Shown here piece after piece: positions 8,158-16,369 of a stretch of DNA of 64,000 nucleotides. The notes under the pieces were generated by a model. It ran no database searches. It had not been told where the DNA came from and saw only the letters and a program-made list of their open reading frames with translations. This DNA comes from Serratia bockelmannii. GTDB taxonomy: Bacteria; Pseudomonadota; Gammaproteobacteria; Enterobacterales; Enterobacteriaceae. The translations under genes were made by a program, and so were the position numbers. Position 1 is the stretch's first letter; the number at the start of each line of letters is the position of its first letter. The stretch lies in assembly GCF_008011855.1 (NCBI RefSeq), contig NZ_VOUX01000033.1:310001-374000 (forward strand). The letters are read 5' to 3'.

Positions 8158-8924
8158 CACCGCTGCTCGCTTTACACCATATCAGCAAACGCTTCGGCGG
8201 CCTGACGGCGGTGGATGACGTCAGCATGAGCATCCGCCAGGGGGAAATCTACGGCCTGATCGGGCCGAACGGCGCCGGTAAGACCACCTGCTTCAACCTG
8301 ATCACCGGCCTGTATCGCGCCGACGCGGGCGAGTTCCGCCTGGCGGGCCAGCGCTATAAACCCCAGGCGATCGACAAAGTGGCGCAGGCCGGCATTGCCC
8401 GCACCTTCCAAAACCTGCGGTTGTTCAATGAAATGAGCGTGCTGGAAAACGTGATGGTCGGCTGCCACGTGCGCACCCGCAACGGCCTGTGGGCGGCGAT
8501 CGCCCGGCACCGTCGCGCCAGGGAGGAGGAACAGGCGGTGCGCGATAAATCTCATGCGCTGCTGGAGTACGTCGGCATCAGCCAATTCGCTCATTACCGC
8601 GCCGGCGATCTCGCCTACGGCCATCAGCGGCGGCTGGAGATTGCCCGCGCGCTGGCGACCGAGCCCCGGCTGCTGGCGCTGGACGAACCGGCGGCCGGCA
8701 TGAACGCCGGAGAAAAAGTGGCGCTGCGCGAACTGCTGCTGCGCATCCGCGACAGCGGCAAAACGCTGCTGCTGATTGAACATGACGTCAAGCTGGTGAT
8801 GGGTCTGTGCGATCGGCTGACGGTGCTGGATTACGGTAAAGCGATCGCCGAAGGCGAACCGGCGCAGGTGCGGCGCGAACCGGCGGTCATTCAGGCCTAT
8901 CTGGGAGGTGGCGCGCATGTCTGA
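8154..8924 (+). CDS. LivG-type ATPase subunit of the importer
   Basis: A 256-residue ABC ATPase with Walker A GPNGAGKT (residues 37-44), a signature-like AYGHQRRLEIARAL, Walker B LLALDEPAAGMN and the LivG-typical DEPAAGMN ending. The signature has LAYGHQ where LSYGQQ is usual. ATG at 8154 overlaps the stop of the LivM gene. The longer open frame upstream (from 7614) is an overlap in another frame of livM and is not used. It energises transport at the inner face of the membrane. Confidence 0.93.
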   Translation: MTPLLALHHISKRFGGLTAVDDVSMSIRQGEIYGLIGPNGAGKTTCFNLITGLYRADAGEFRLAGQRYKPQAIDKVAQAGIARTFQNLRLFNEMSVLENVMVGCHVRTRNGLWAAIARHRRAREEEQAVRDKSHALLEYVGISQFAHYRAGDLAYGHQRRLEIARALATEPRLLALDEPAAGMNAGEKVALRELLLRIRDSGKTLLLIEHDVKLVMGLCDRLTVLDYGKAIAEGEPAQVRREPAVIQAYLGGGAHV

Positions 8925-9630
8925 AGCCCTGCTGAGCGTTAAACGACTCAAAGTGTCTTATGGCGGCATTCATGCGGTCAAAGGCATCGATTTCACGGTG
9001 AACGCCGGCGAACAGGTGACGCTGATCGGCGCCAATGGCGCGGGCAAAACCTCCAGCCTGCGGGCGCTGACCGGCCTGCAGCCGTTTGAGGGCGACATCC
9101 TGTTCGACGGCCGTTCGATTCGCGGCATGCCGCCGCACCGCTTGCTGCAACAGGGGCTGGTGATGGTGCCGGAGGGACGCGGCATTTTCACCCGCCTGAC
9201 GGTGCGAGAAAACCTGCAGCTGGGCGCCTATGCGCGGCGTGACGCATCGGCGGTGCGGCAAGATTTCGAACGCGTGTGCGCCACCTTCCCACGGCTGAGC
9301 GAGCGCCTGCATCAACCGGCCGGGCTGCTTTCCGGCGGTGAACAACAGATGGTGGCGATGGGCCGCGCGCTGCTCAGCCGCCCGCGGCTGCTGATATTGG
9401 ACGAACCGTCGATGGGGCTGGCGCCGATTGTGGTGGAGGCCATTTTCTCGGTCATCAAGCAGTTAGCCCGTGACGGTGTCACGCTGCTGTTGGTCGAGCA
9501 GAACGCCCGCCTGGCGCTGGCGTCCACCGATCGCGCCTACGTATTGGACAGCGGCAGCCTGAGCCACAGCGGCCGCTCCGCCGACATGCTGGACGATGAA
9601 AAAATCAAACAGATCTATTTGGGTGAATAA
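8917..9630 (+). CDS. LivF-type ATPase subunit of the importer
   Basis: A 237-residue ABC ATPase with Walker A GANGAGKT (residues 38-45), signature LSGGEQQMVAMGRAL and Walker B LLILDEPSMGLAP, all in the LivF form. ATG at 8917 is chosen over GTG at 8908 because GGGAGG lies eight bases upstream. The start overlaps the end of the LivG-type gene by eight bases. A perfect matS consensus lies within this gene at 9470-9482. Confidence 0.93.
   Translation: MSEALLSVKRLKVSYGGIHAVKGIDFTVNAGEQVTLIGANGAGKTSSLRALTGLQPFEGDILFDGRSIRGMPPHRLLQQGLVMVPEGRGIFTRLTVRENLQLGAYARRDASAVRQDFERVCATFPRLSERLHQPAGLLSGGEQQMVAMGRALLSRPRLLILDEPSMGLAPIVVEAIFSVIKQLARDGVTLLLVEQNARLALASTDRAYVLDSGSLSHSGRSADMLDDEKIKQIYLGE
9470..9482. 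other. matS-type site (MatP binding consensus), site 2
   Basis: GTGACGGTGTCAC matches GTGACRNYGTCAC at all positions. It lies 4.9 kb from site 1. About 0.015 such matches would be expected by chance in 64 kb. Confidence 0.75.
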
Positions 9631-9664
9631 CCGTTGTTACCTTTAACCGCACCAGGAGTATGAC

Positions 9665-10816
9665 ATGCAGCAGAACATTCGCATCAAGCCGTTGGCGCTG
9701 GCCGCCATGACAATGATCCTGAGCCTCCCGGCGCTGGCGGACGACACCGTGCTGATCGGCCTGGCCGGGCCGCTGACCGGCCCTTCCGCGCGCATCGGCA
9801 AAGATCTCGAAAACGGCGCACGGCTGGCGATCGCCGACGCTAACGCACAGAAACCGACGCTGAACGGCAAACCGGTCACCTTCAAATTACTGTCCGAGGA
9901 CGATCAGTCCGACCCGCGCACCGCCGTGGCCGTGGCGCAGCGCTTGGTCGACGAAGGCGTCGCCGGCGTGGTCGGCCACTGGAACACCGGCACCAGCATC
10001 CCGGCGGCGCGCATCTACCACGACGCCGGCATCGCTCAGGTGGCGCCGGTGGCGACCGGTCACGGCTACACGCAGCAAGGCTTTGACACCAGCTTCCGCG
10101 TGATGGGCCACGACGACGACGGCGGCAACTACGCCGGGCAATATGCGGTGAAAACGCTGAAAGCCCAGCGCATCGCGGTAATCGACGATCGCACCGCCTT
10201 CGGCCAAGGCCTGGCGGATGAGTTCATCAAATCGCTGCAGGCTCAGGGCGTGCAGCCGGTCACCCGCGAGTATGTCGACGACAAGACCGTCGATTTCAGC
10301 GCCGTGCTGACCACCGTGCGCAGCAAAAACGCCGATCTGATCTTCTTCGGCGGCGTGGACTCCCAGGCGGCGCCGCTGGCGCGCAAACTGAAACAGCTGG
10401 GCATGAACGCACAGCTGATGGGCGCCGGCGGCTTTGTCAGCCAGACCTTCCTGACACTGGCGCAGCGGGAAGGCGAAGGCGTGGTGGCGCTGGAGCCGGG
10501 GCTGCCGCTGGAACAGATGCCGGGCGGCAAGGCGTTTGAACAAGCCTACCGCGATCGTTACCACACCCACATCGAACTGCATGCGCCCTTCGCCTACGAC
10601 GCCACCCGGGTGCTGATCGCCGCCATCGAACAAGCCGGCTCGGCCAATCCGGCCGATTACCTGCCGAAACTGCGCGCCATACATTACCAGGGCGTGACCG
10701 GCGCCATTGCCTTCGATGCGCAGGGCAACCTGCAACAGCCGAGCTTCACCCTGTACCGGGTGGTCGACGGCAAATGGCAGCCGCAAACCGTGTTGGGCGG
10801 CGACAAAACACAATAA
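9665..10816 (+). CDS. LivJ-type periplasmic substrate-binding protein
   Basis: A 383-residue type-I periplasmic binding protein. It has a signal peptide (IRIKPLALAAMTMILSLPALA, cut before DDTV), then VLIGLAGPLTGPSARIGKDLENG, the family N-terminus. The middle lobe contains NYAGQYAVKTL and IAVIDDRTAFGQG. The start ATG has AGGAG about ten bases upstream. It binds the substrate in the periplasm for the LivHM-type channel. Its place between the ATPases and the two hydrolases suggests that it recognises the substrate of those enzymes. Confidence 0.93.
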   Translation: MQQNIRIKPLALAAMTMILSLPALADDTVLIGLAGPLTGPSARIGKDLENGARLAIADANAQKPTLNGKPVTFKLLSEDDQSDPRTAVAVAQRLVDEGVAGVVGHWNTGTSIPAARIYHDAGIAQVAPVATGHGYTQQGFDTSFRVMGHDDDGGNYAGQYAVKTLKAQRIAVIDDRTAFGQGLADEFIKSLQAQGVQPVTREYVDDKTVDFSAVLTTVRSKNADLIFFGGVDSQAAPLARKLKQLGMNAQLMGAGGFVSQTFLTLAQREGEGVVALEPGLPLEQMPGGKAFEQAYRDRYHTHIELHAPFAYDATRVLIAAIEQAGSANPADYLPKLRAIHYQGVTGAIAFDAQGNLQQPSFTLYRVVDGKWQPQTVLGGDKTQ

Positions 10817-10834
10817 ATCAAGAGGAGCAAGGCG

Positions 10835-11326
10835 ATGAGCTGTGCAAATAACGAATTGGGCATTTTGGCCCGCAGAAAGATTGAGGCGGAAATCATCAAA
10901 CCGATCTACCAGATCCTGGTGCGTGAAATCGGCAAGACGCGCGCTCAGGCAGTGATCGGCGAAGCCATCGAGAATGCCGCCATCGAGGCGGGCAAACAGT
11001 TCGCCGCCCAGGAACCGAACGGCGCGGATCTGCGCAGCTTCGCCGCCTTGCAGTACCTGTGGGAAAAAGACGATGCGCTGCGCGTCGAGGTGATCAACCA
11101 GGATGCGCAGCACTTCGACTATAACGTCACCCGCTGCCGCTACGCCGAGATGTATCACGAGATGGGGCTGGGGGAGATCGGCCACCTGCTCTCCTGCGCC
11201 CGCGACAGCCAGTTCATCGTCGGCTATGCCCCAGAGGTTGACCTGCAGCGCAGCCAAACCATCATGTCCGGCGCCCCCTGCTGCGATTTTCGCTACACCG
11301 CCAAAACGTCGGGAGAAGAACAATGA
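10835..11326 (+). CDS. L-2-amino-thiazoline-4-carboxylate (L-ATC) hydrolase family protein
   Basis: A 163-residue cytoplasmic protein of the L-ATC hydrolase family. The family segments are LWEKDDALRVEVI, YNVTRCRYAEMYHEMG, LGEIGHLLSCARDSQF and the C-terminal GAPCCDFRY with paired Cys. In Pseudomonas the characterised member opens L-2-amino-delta2-thiazoline-4-carboxylate to N-carbamoyl-L-cysteine. The next gene, overlapping by four bases (ATGA), is an N-carbamoyl-amino-acid hydrolase, which is the second step of that pathway. The upstream importer would bring in the substrate. The exact substrate here may differ, since close paralogues are poorly studied. Confidence 0.85.
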   Translation: MSCANNELGILARRKIEAEIIKPIYQILVREIGKTRAQAVIGEAIENAAIEAGKQFAAQEPNGADLRSFAALQYLWEKDDALRVEVINQDAQHFDYNVTRCRYAEMYHEMGLGEIGHLLSCARDSQFIVGYAPEVDLQRSQTIMSGAPCCDFRYTAKTSGEEQ

Positions 11327-12549
11327 CGTATCGAGTCAACGGCGAGCGCCTGTGGCAAAGCCTGCAGACGATGGCGCAGTTCGGCGCCATCGCCAATAAC
11401 GGCGTCACCCGGCTGGCGCTGAGTGAAGAAGATCGGCAAGCGCGCGATCAGCTGCGCGCCTGGGCGCTGGAGGCGGGTTGCAGCGTACGCGTCGACAAAA
11501 TGGGCAACATGTTCCTGCGGCGTGAAGGCGCTCGCCCCGAGCTGGCGCCGGTCGTCACCGGCTCGCACGGTGATTCGCAGCCCCGCGGCGGCCGTTTCGA
11601 CGGCATCTACGGCGTGCTGGCCGGATTAGAGGTTATTCGTACCCTTAACGATCGGCAGATCGTCACCGAACGCCCGATTGAAGTGATCAACTGGACCAAC
11701 GAAGAAGGCGCGCGCTTCGCGCCGGCGATGATCGCCTCGGGCGTGTTCGCCGGGGTATTCGACCTGGAATACGGCCTGACGCGCCGCGACGAGCACGGCG
11801 TCAGCCTTGGCGACGCACTGGAACGCATTGGTTACGCCGGCGAGCACCCGGTGGGCGGCACGCCGATCCACGCCGCCTTCGAACTGCACATCGAACAGGG
11901 GCCGATTCTGGAAGCGGAACATCTCGACATCGGCGTGGTGACCGCCGCACAAGGGCAGCGCTGGTATGAGCTGGAGGTCGTCGGCTTCAGCGCCCATGCC
12001 GGCACCACGCCAATGGATCGGCGCCGCGATGCCCTGCTGGGCTTTACGGCGCTGGTCACGGCGGTCAACCGCATCGGTTGGGATTTTGCGCCCGATGCGC
12101 GCGCCACGGTGGGCATGGCGCAAATTACCCCCAATTCACGCAACGTGGTGCCGGGACGCGTCTTTTTCAGCGTCGAATTCCGCCATCCGCAAGAGTCTAC
12201 CCTGGAGCAGATGGAGCAGCGTCTGCTGACGGCGGTAAACCACGTCAACGGCGACGGTCTGACCGCCCGCGCCGACCGCATCTTCCAGTATCCCCCTATC
12301 GCTTTTGATCGGGGCTGCATCGACAGCGTACGCCACGCCGCGCAAGCATTGGGCTATCGCCATCGCGACATGATTTCCGGCGCCGGCCACGATGCCTGTT
12401 ACCTTAACCGCGTCGCCCCGACCGCCATGATTTTCATTCCCTGCGTGGACGGCATCAGCCACAACGAGCGGGAAGATATCACCCCCGCCTGGGCCGCCGC
12501 AGGCGCCGACGTGTTGCTCAACGCCCTGCTGGCGCACACCTGCGCCTGA
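11323..12549 (+). CDS. N-carbamoyl-L-amino-acid hydrolase (M20 family, metal-dependent amidohydrolase)
   Basis: A 408-residue M20-type amidohydrolase. It carries TGSHGDSQPRGGRFDG (first metal His and Asp), NEEGARFAPAM (bridging Glu), ELHIEQGPILE, the dimerisation-lid motif FSAHAGTTPMDRR and the C-terminal SGAGHDA. Homologues remove the carbamoyl group from N-carbamoyl-L-cysteine or other N-carbamoyl amino acids, giving the amino acid, CO2 and ammonia; allantoate and ureidoglycolate hydrolases are close relatives. Coupling to the L-ATC hydrolase gene favours N-carbamoyl-L-cysteine. It is the last gene of the operon. Confidence 0.88.
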   Translation: MTYRVNGERLWQSLQTMAQFGAIANNGVTRLALSEEDRQARDQLRAWALEAGCSVRVDKMGNMFLRREGARPELAPVVTGSHGDSQPRGGRFDGIYGVLAGLEVIRTLNDRQIVTERPIEVINWTNEEGARFAPAMIASGVFAGVFDLEYGLTRRDEHGVSLGDALERIGYAGEHPVGGTPIHAAFELHIEQGPILEAEHLDIGVVTAAQGQRWYELEVVGFSAHAGTTPMDRRRDALLGFTALVTAVNRIGWDFAPDARATVGMAQITPNSRNVVPGRVFFSVEFRHPQESTLEQMEQRLLTAVNHVNGDGLTARADRIFQYPPIAFDRGCIDSVRHAAQALGYRHRDMISGAGHDACYLNRVAPTAMIFIPCVDGISHNEREDITPAWAAAGADVLLNALLAHTCA

Positions 12550-12580
12550 TCCTCGCCCCGGTTTCTCGCCGGGGCAAAAA

Positions 12581-12606
12581 AATATTCAACAAAACGGTTG
12601 AATATT
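12581..12606. promoter_or_regulatory. ArsR-type operator, upstream copy
   Basis: AATATTCAAC and GTTGAATATT form perfect 10-bp inverted arms around AAAACG. The core ATTCAAC-N6-GTTGAAT recurs 39 bp downstream over the start codon of the arsR-like gene. Confidence 0.75.
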
Positions 12607-12622
12607 AGCCCACCTGTTCTAT

Positions 12623-12642
12623 ATTCAACCATATGGTTGAAT
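12623..12642. promoter_or_regulatory. ArsR-type operator covering the start codon
   Basis: ATTCAACCATATGGTTGAAT is a perfect 20-bp palindrome whose central ATG (12633) is the start codon of the regulator. It has the same ATTCAAC-N6-GTTGAAT core as the site at 12584-12603. Two copies at the regulator's own promoter imply autorepression. Confidence 0.8.
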
Positions 12643-12980
12643 TATCTTCCTCACAGCTGGACGCCATTTTTCATGCGCTGGCCGACCCGACCCGCCGTTC
12701 GATGTTACGCGCGCTGGCCGGCGGTGAGCGCAGCATCGGCGAACTGGCCGCGCCGTTGCAGATGTCGTTCGCCGGCGCCTCCAAGCACGTGAAAGCACTG
12801 GAACATGCGGGCCTGGTGCAACGCACCGTGCAAGGAAGAAACCATATCTGCCGGCTCGAACCCGAGCCTATGGCGCAGGCCATGCACTGGCTGCAAACCT
12901 ATGAACATTTTTGGACTGAACGGCTGGATGCGCTCGAACAGGCGCTGCTGCAGCCCGAACAGCTTCCTCCCAAGGAGTGA
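12633..12980 (+). CDS. ArsR/SmtB-family transcriptional regulator
   Basis: A 115-residue winged-helix repressor. It has the standard ArsR start LDAIFHALADPTRRSMLRAL, then the recognition region PLQMSFAGASKHVKALEHAGLV. No metal-binding Cys pair of the ELCVCDL type is present, so it belongs to the non-metal ArsR group that travels with SRPBCC-domain genes. There is no Shine-Dalgarno sequence, and the start codon lies inside the operator, so the mRNA may be leaderless or nearly so. The SRPBCC gene follows three bases after the stop and is surely co-transcribed. Confidence 0.93.
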   Translation: MVELSSSQLDAIFHALADPTRRSMLRALAGGERSIGELAAPLQMSFAGASKHVKALEHAGLVQRTVQGRNHICRLEPEPMAQAMHWLQTYEHFWTERLDALEQALLQPEQLPPKE

Positions 12981-12983
12981 ACC

Positions 12984-13517
12984 ATGAATGATTACGGCAT
13001 GATTATCGAACCCGGCACGCTGCGCATCCAGCGCTTGCTGCCCGGGCCCATCGAGCGGGTGTGGGCTTACCTGACCGAATCCGACAAGCGCGCCACCTGG
13101 CTGGCGGCCGGCGCCATGAAGTTGGAAAACGGCGCGCCGCTGGAGCTGGAGTTTCGCAACTCCGATCTGGCGGGCGAGCACGAACAACCGCCGGCCAAGT
13201 ACAAACAGCACGGCGGCTGCGTCAGCAACCGCGGCCACATCACCTGCCTGTTCCCGCCGCGTCTGCTGAGCTTTACCTGGGCCGAACAGGATCAGGGCCG
13301 CCCTTCCGAGGTGACTTTCGAACTGACGGAACAGGGAAACGCGGTGCTGCTGACGGTCACCCACCGGCGCTTGGCCAACCGCGACGAGATGCTCAGCGTC
13401 GCCGGCGGCTGGCACACTCATCTGGATATCCTGCTGGATCGCCTGCACGACCGGGCGCCGCAGCCGTTCTGGAGCACCCATGCCCGGCTGGAAGAAGAGT
13501 ACCGCGCCCGCCTGTAA
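12984..13517 (+). CDS. SRPBCC/AHSA1-domain protein
   Basis: A 177-residue protein with an AHSA1-type START-like fold: IQRLLPGPIERVWAYLTESDKRATWLAAG at the N-terminus and a C-terminal VAGGWHTHLDILLDRL helix. The domain makes a hydrophobic cavity for a small ligand; no enzymatic residues are evident. It is the partner of the upstream ArsR regulator, a widespread pair whose ligand is unknown. The stop codon directly abuts the stop of the convergent CorA-type gene, with no space for a terminator. Confidence 0.88.
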   Translation: MNDYGMIIEPGTLRIQRLLPGPIERVWAYLTESDKRATWLAAGAMKLENGAPLELEFRNSDLAGEHEQPPAKYKQHGGCVSNRGHITCLFPPRLLSFTWAEQDQGRPSEVTFELTEQGNAVLLTVTHRRLANRDEMLSVAGGWHTHLDILLDRLHDRAPQPFWSTHARLEEEYRARL

Positions 13518-14546
13518 TTACGTCTCGTCCCTGCGCCTGAACGCCAAATAACCGGCGATCAGCGTAAAACTGCCGACCAGCAACACCAGCAGGATAAAAC
13601 CGTGGTGATTGCTGGCCAGCGGGATCCCCCCCACGTTCATGCCGAAGAAACCGGCGACGATATTGATCGGCAATGCCAGCACGGTGATCACCGTCAGCGT
13701 ATAAAGCGTGCGGTTATTCTGCTCCATCAGCTTGGCGCTCAGCTCCTCCTGCAGCAGCCGAATGCGTTCGGTCAAACTGGCCAGATCGTTCAACACCACG
13801 GTGAACTCTTCGGTAAACTGCCGCAGATCCTGCACCACCTCACGGCTCAGCCAGGTCGGCGGCCGGTTCAACAGGCGAAACAGCGCGGCCGGTTCCGGCG
13901 CCAGCAGACGTTGAAAGCGCAATAACATGCGGCGCATGCGCCCCAGCTCGGCGCGGTTGCGTTTAACGCGTCGAGTCAACAGACGATCCTCGATGGTATC
14001 GACATACTGGTTGGCCTGCCGCACCACCTGTTCCAGTACGTCTTCCTGCTCTTCCAGCAGGTGCGCCAGCAGCTCGGTAGACGACGCCAGCTGCAGCGCC
14101 GTCAGGCGGCCGAGCAGCCGTTCAATCAGTCGCACCGGTTTGTGACGCACGGTGACCACCAGCCCACGGCAGCAATAGAGCCACAGCGTCGCCGTTTCCG
14201 GGTTACTGTCCTCGGGGTGGAAAATCACGTCGTTGAGTACGGCGAACAGATCGTCGCCCTGGCGCTCGATGCGCGTGGTGTGGGAGCCGTGGCGGATCTC
14301 GTGAAAGAAAAAATCGGAAATGGCGAAATGGTTTTTCAACCACTTCTCCGCCGCCGCGTGGTTGAGATTGAGGTGCAGCCAGACAAAACCGTCGCCGGGC
14401 GGCAACGCTTGGTAGGCCTGACAAACCTGCTGCGAGTTCAGGCGCGCCGGCACCTCACCGGAGCGGAACACATGGCCGTAGATCAGCCCGGTCACCTCAT
14501 CATCAAAATCCAGCTTGTGCATCTTTTCCGCTAACCGTTGCACCAT
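13518..14546 (-). CDS. CorA-family divalent-cation transporter
   Basis: A 342-residue protein. A long cytoplasmic, partly helical N-terminal domain is followed by two C-terminal membrane spans (TVITVLALPINIVAGFFG and FILLVLLVGSFTLIAGYLAF) separated by the signature GMNVGGIP. The GMN motif defines CorA/Mrs2/ZntB transporters, which act as pentamers in the inner membrane. The sequence differs from E. coli ZntB outside the motif, so the ion (Mg, Zn or Ni/Co) is not assigned. The start could be the first ATG or MHKLDFDDE eight codons later. Confidence 0.88.
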   Translation of the reverse strand: MVQRLAEKMHKLDFDDEVTGLIYGHVFRSGEVPARLNSQQVCQAYQALPPGDGFVWLHLNLNHAAAEKWLKNHFAISDFFFHEIRHGSHTTRIERQGDDLFAVLNDVIFHPEDSNPETATLWLYCCRGLVVTVRHKPVRLIERLLGRLTALQLASSTELLAHLLEEQEDVLEQVVRQANQYVDTIEDRLLTRRVKRNRAELGRMRRMLLRFQRLLAPEPAALFRLLNRPPTWLSREVVQDLRQFTEEFTVVLNDLASLTERIRLLQEELSAKLMEQNNRTLYTLTVITVLALPINIVAGFFGMNVGGIPLASNHHGFILLVLLVGSFTLIAGYLAFRRRDET

Positions 14547-14732
14547 AACGCCATATCCTGCCTGTTGCCGTTAACCCAAGACCTTCCCCGCTGTTATAAC
14601 AATCTTTATTTATCGGCGTTAATGATTTTCGCCGTTCCCGATGATTAATATTTTCGTCATAAAAAGGCCACATTCATTCAGAATACTTTTCAGGCGACAG
14701 CTACCGCATTCAATCCTTTCAGGAAGGTCATT

Positions 14733-16343
14733 ATGAGCGATAACAGCGCCGTTCAAACGGGTGTGCCGGCCGCATCCAGCCTGCCCAAACTGCATCAAAA
14801 GAACAGTCGACTCACTGTTCTTTTTTTTGTTTTCTTATTAATTCTGGGGATCGCGTTTGCCGGGGTGAACTTATTTAACGACGTCAGCGATGCCGGCGCC
14901 GTCTATACCAGTTACATTCCGTTTTTATTATTGGGGCTGGCGCTGCTGATCGCGCTGGGCTTTGAATTCGTCAACGGCTTCCACGATACCGCCAATGCGG
15001 TCGCGACGGTGATTTACACCCACTCGCTGTCGCCGATGGTCGCCGTGGTGTGGTCCGGTTTCTTCAACTTTCTCGGCGTGTTGCTCTCCAGCGGCGTGGT
15101 GGCCTTCGGCATCATTTCACTGCTGCCGGTCGAGCTGATCCTGCAAGCCGGCACCGGCAACGGTTTCGCCATGGTGTACGCCCTGCTGTTCTCCGCCATC
15201 ATCTGGAACCTCGGCACCTGGTGGCTCGGGCTGCCCGCCTCGTCGTCGCATACGCTCATCGGCTCGATTATCGGCGTCGGCGTGGCCAATGCCCTGATCC
15301 ACGGGCGCACCGGCACCAGCGGCGTGGACTGGGGCCAGGCGATCAAGGTGGGCTATGCGCTGCTGCTGTCGCCGGTGATCGGCTTCGTGTTCGCCGGCCT
15401 GCTGCTGCTGGTGCTAAAGCTGTTCGTCAAGAACCGCCAGTTGTACAGCGCGCCTAAAGGCAATACCCCGCCGCCGCTGTGGATCCGCGGGCTGCTGATC
15501 CTCACCTGCACCGGCGTTTCCTTTGCCCACGGCTCCAACGACGGGCAGAAAGGCATGGGCCTTATCATGCTGATCCTGGTGGGCACCATGCCGATCGCCT
15601 ACGCCCTGAACCGTTCGATGCCGCCGGAGCAGATCCCCCGGGTGGCGGCGCTGGCGGAGGTGACCAAAAACGAGCTGCTGCGCCAGTTCCCGGCCGGCGG
15701 CCAAACCCCGCCGCGTGAGGTGTTGACCGGCTATGTGCGCACCAGCGAACTGACGCCGGAAGTCGTACCGGCGCTGGCGCAGCTGGCCGGCGCGATCGGC
15801 GATCAAATCCGTCAGTACGGCTCGGTCGACAAGATCCCGGCGCAGGCGGTGTCGAACACCCGCAACGACATGTACCTGGCGTCCGAGACCATCAAGCACC
15901 TCAAAGCAGAGCGTCAGCTGCAGATCAATCCCGATGCGCAGCGCAACCTCGACGCGCTGAAGGGTGAACTCGATAACGCCACCCGCTTCATTCCCTTCTG
16001 GGTGAAAGTGGTGGTGGCGATTGCACTGGGGCTCGGCACCATGGTCGGCTGGCGCCGTATCGTGGTGACGGTGGGCGAAAAGATCGGTAAATCGCACCTG
16101 ACCTACGCCCAGGGCGCCAGCGCCGAACTGGTGGCGATGACCACCATCGGCGCGGCCGACGCCTTCGGTTTGCCGGTTTCGACCACTCACGTACTCTCGT
16201 CCGGCATCGCCGGCACCATGGCCGCCAACCGCTCCGGCCTGCAGATGGCCACCCTGCGTAATCTACTGATGGCCTGGGTGCTGACGCTGCCGGCCTCGGT
16301 GCTGCTGTCGGCGGTGCTGTACTGGATCTTCAACCATTTCTAA
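14733..16343 (+). CDS. inorganic phosphate transporter, PiT family
   Basis: A 536-residue membrane protein with the two PiT signatures: GFEFVNGFHDTANAVATVIYT near residues 74-94 and GAADAFGLPVSTTHVLSSGIAG near the C-terminus, plus GVSFAHGSNDGQKGMG. A long soluble loop (about residues 290-415) separates the two halves. It imports phosphate as a metal-phosphate complex driven by protons. The polyphosphate kinase 2 gene follows 26 bases later, so phosphate uptake and polyphosphate turnover appear to be coupled. A weak Pho-box-like sequence lies at 14654-14671. Confidence 0.93.
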   Translation: MSDNSAVQTGVPAASSLPKLHQKNSRLTVLFFVFLLILGIAFAGVNLFNDVSDAGAVYTSYIPFLLLGLALLIALGFEFVNGFHDTANAVATVIYTHSLSPMVAVVWSGFFNFLGVLLSSGVVAFGIISLLPVELILQAGTGNGFAMVYALLFSAIIWNLGTWWLGLPASSSHTLIGSIIGVGVANALIHGRTGTSGVDWGQAIKVGYALLLSPVIGFVFAGLLLLVLKLFVKNRQLYSAPKGNTPPPLWIRGLLILTCTGVSFAHGSNDGQKGMGLIMLILVGTMPIAYALNRSMPPEQIPRVAALAEVTKNELLRQFPAGGQTPPREVLTGYVRTSELTPEVVPALAQLAGAIGDQIRQYGSVDKIPAQAVSNTRNDMYLASETIKHLKAERQLQINPDAQRNLDALKGELDNATRFIPFWVKVVVAIALGLGTMVGWRRIVVTVGEKIGKSHLTYAQGASAELVAMTTIGAADAFGLPVSTTHVLSSGIAGTMAANRSGLQMATLRNLLMAWVLTLPASVLLSAVLYWIFNHF

Positions 16344-16369
16344 CACCGGGCTGATACGGAGAAAATCTG

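Noticed and set aside
9887-11323. 478-codon open frame on the minus strand opposite the binding-protein and L-ATC hydrolase genes
   Set aside because: It is rich in His, Arg, Gln and Ala as expected from the antisense of GC-rich genes, and lies over two well-recognised genes.
12555-12575. Hairpin GCCCCGG-N7-CCGGGGC after the M20 hydrolase gene as an intrinsic terminator
   Set aside because: It is followed by A residues, not T residues, on the plus strand, so it is not a canonical terminator for that gene.
14654-14671. Pho box before the phosphate transporter gene
   Set aside because: Only 9 of 14 consensus positions fit in one 7-bp repeat pair; too weak to list as a site.
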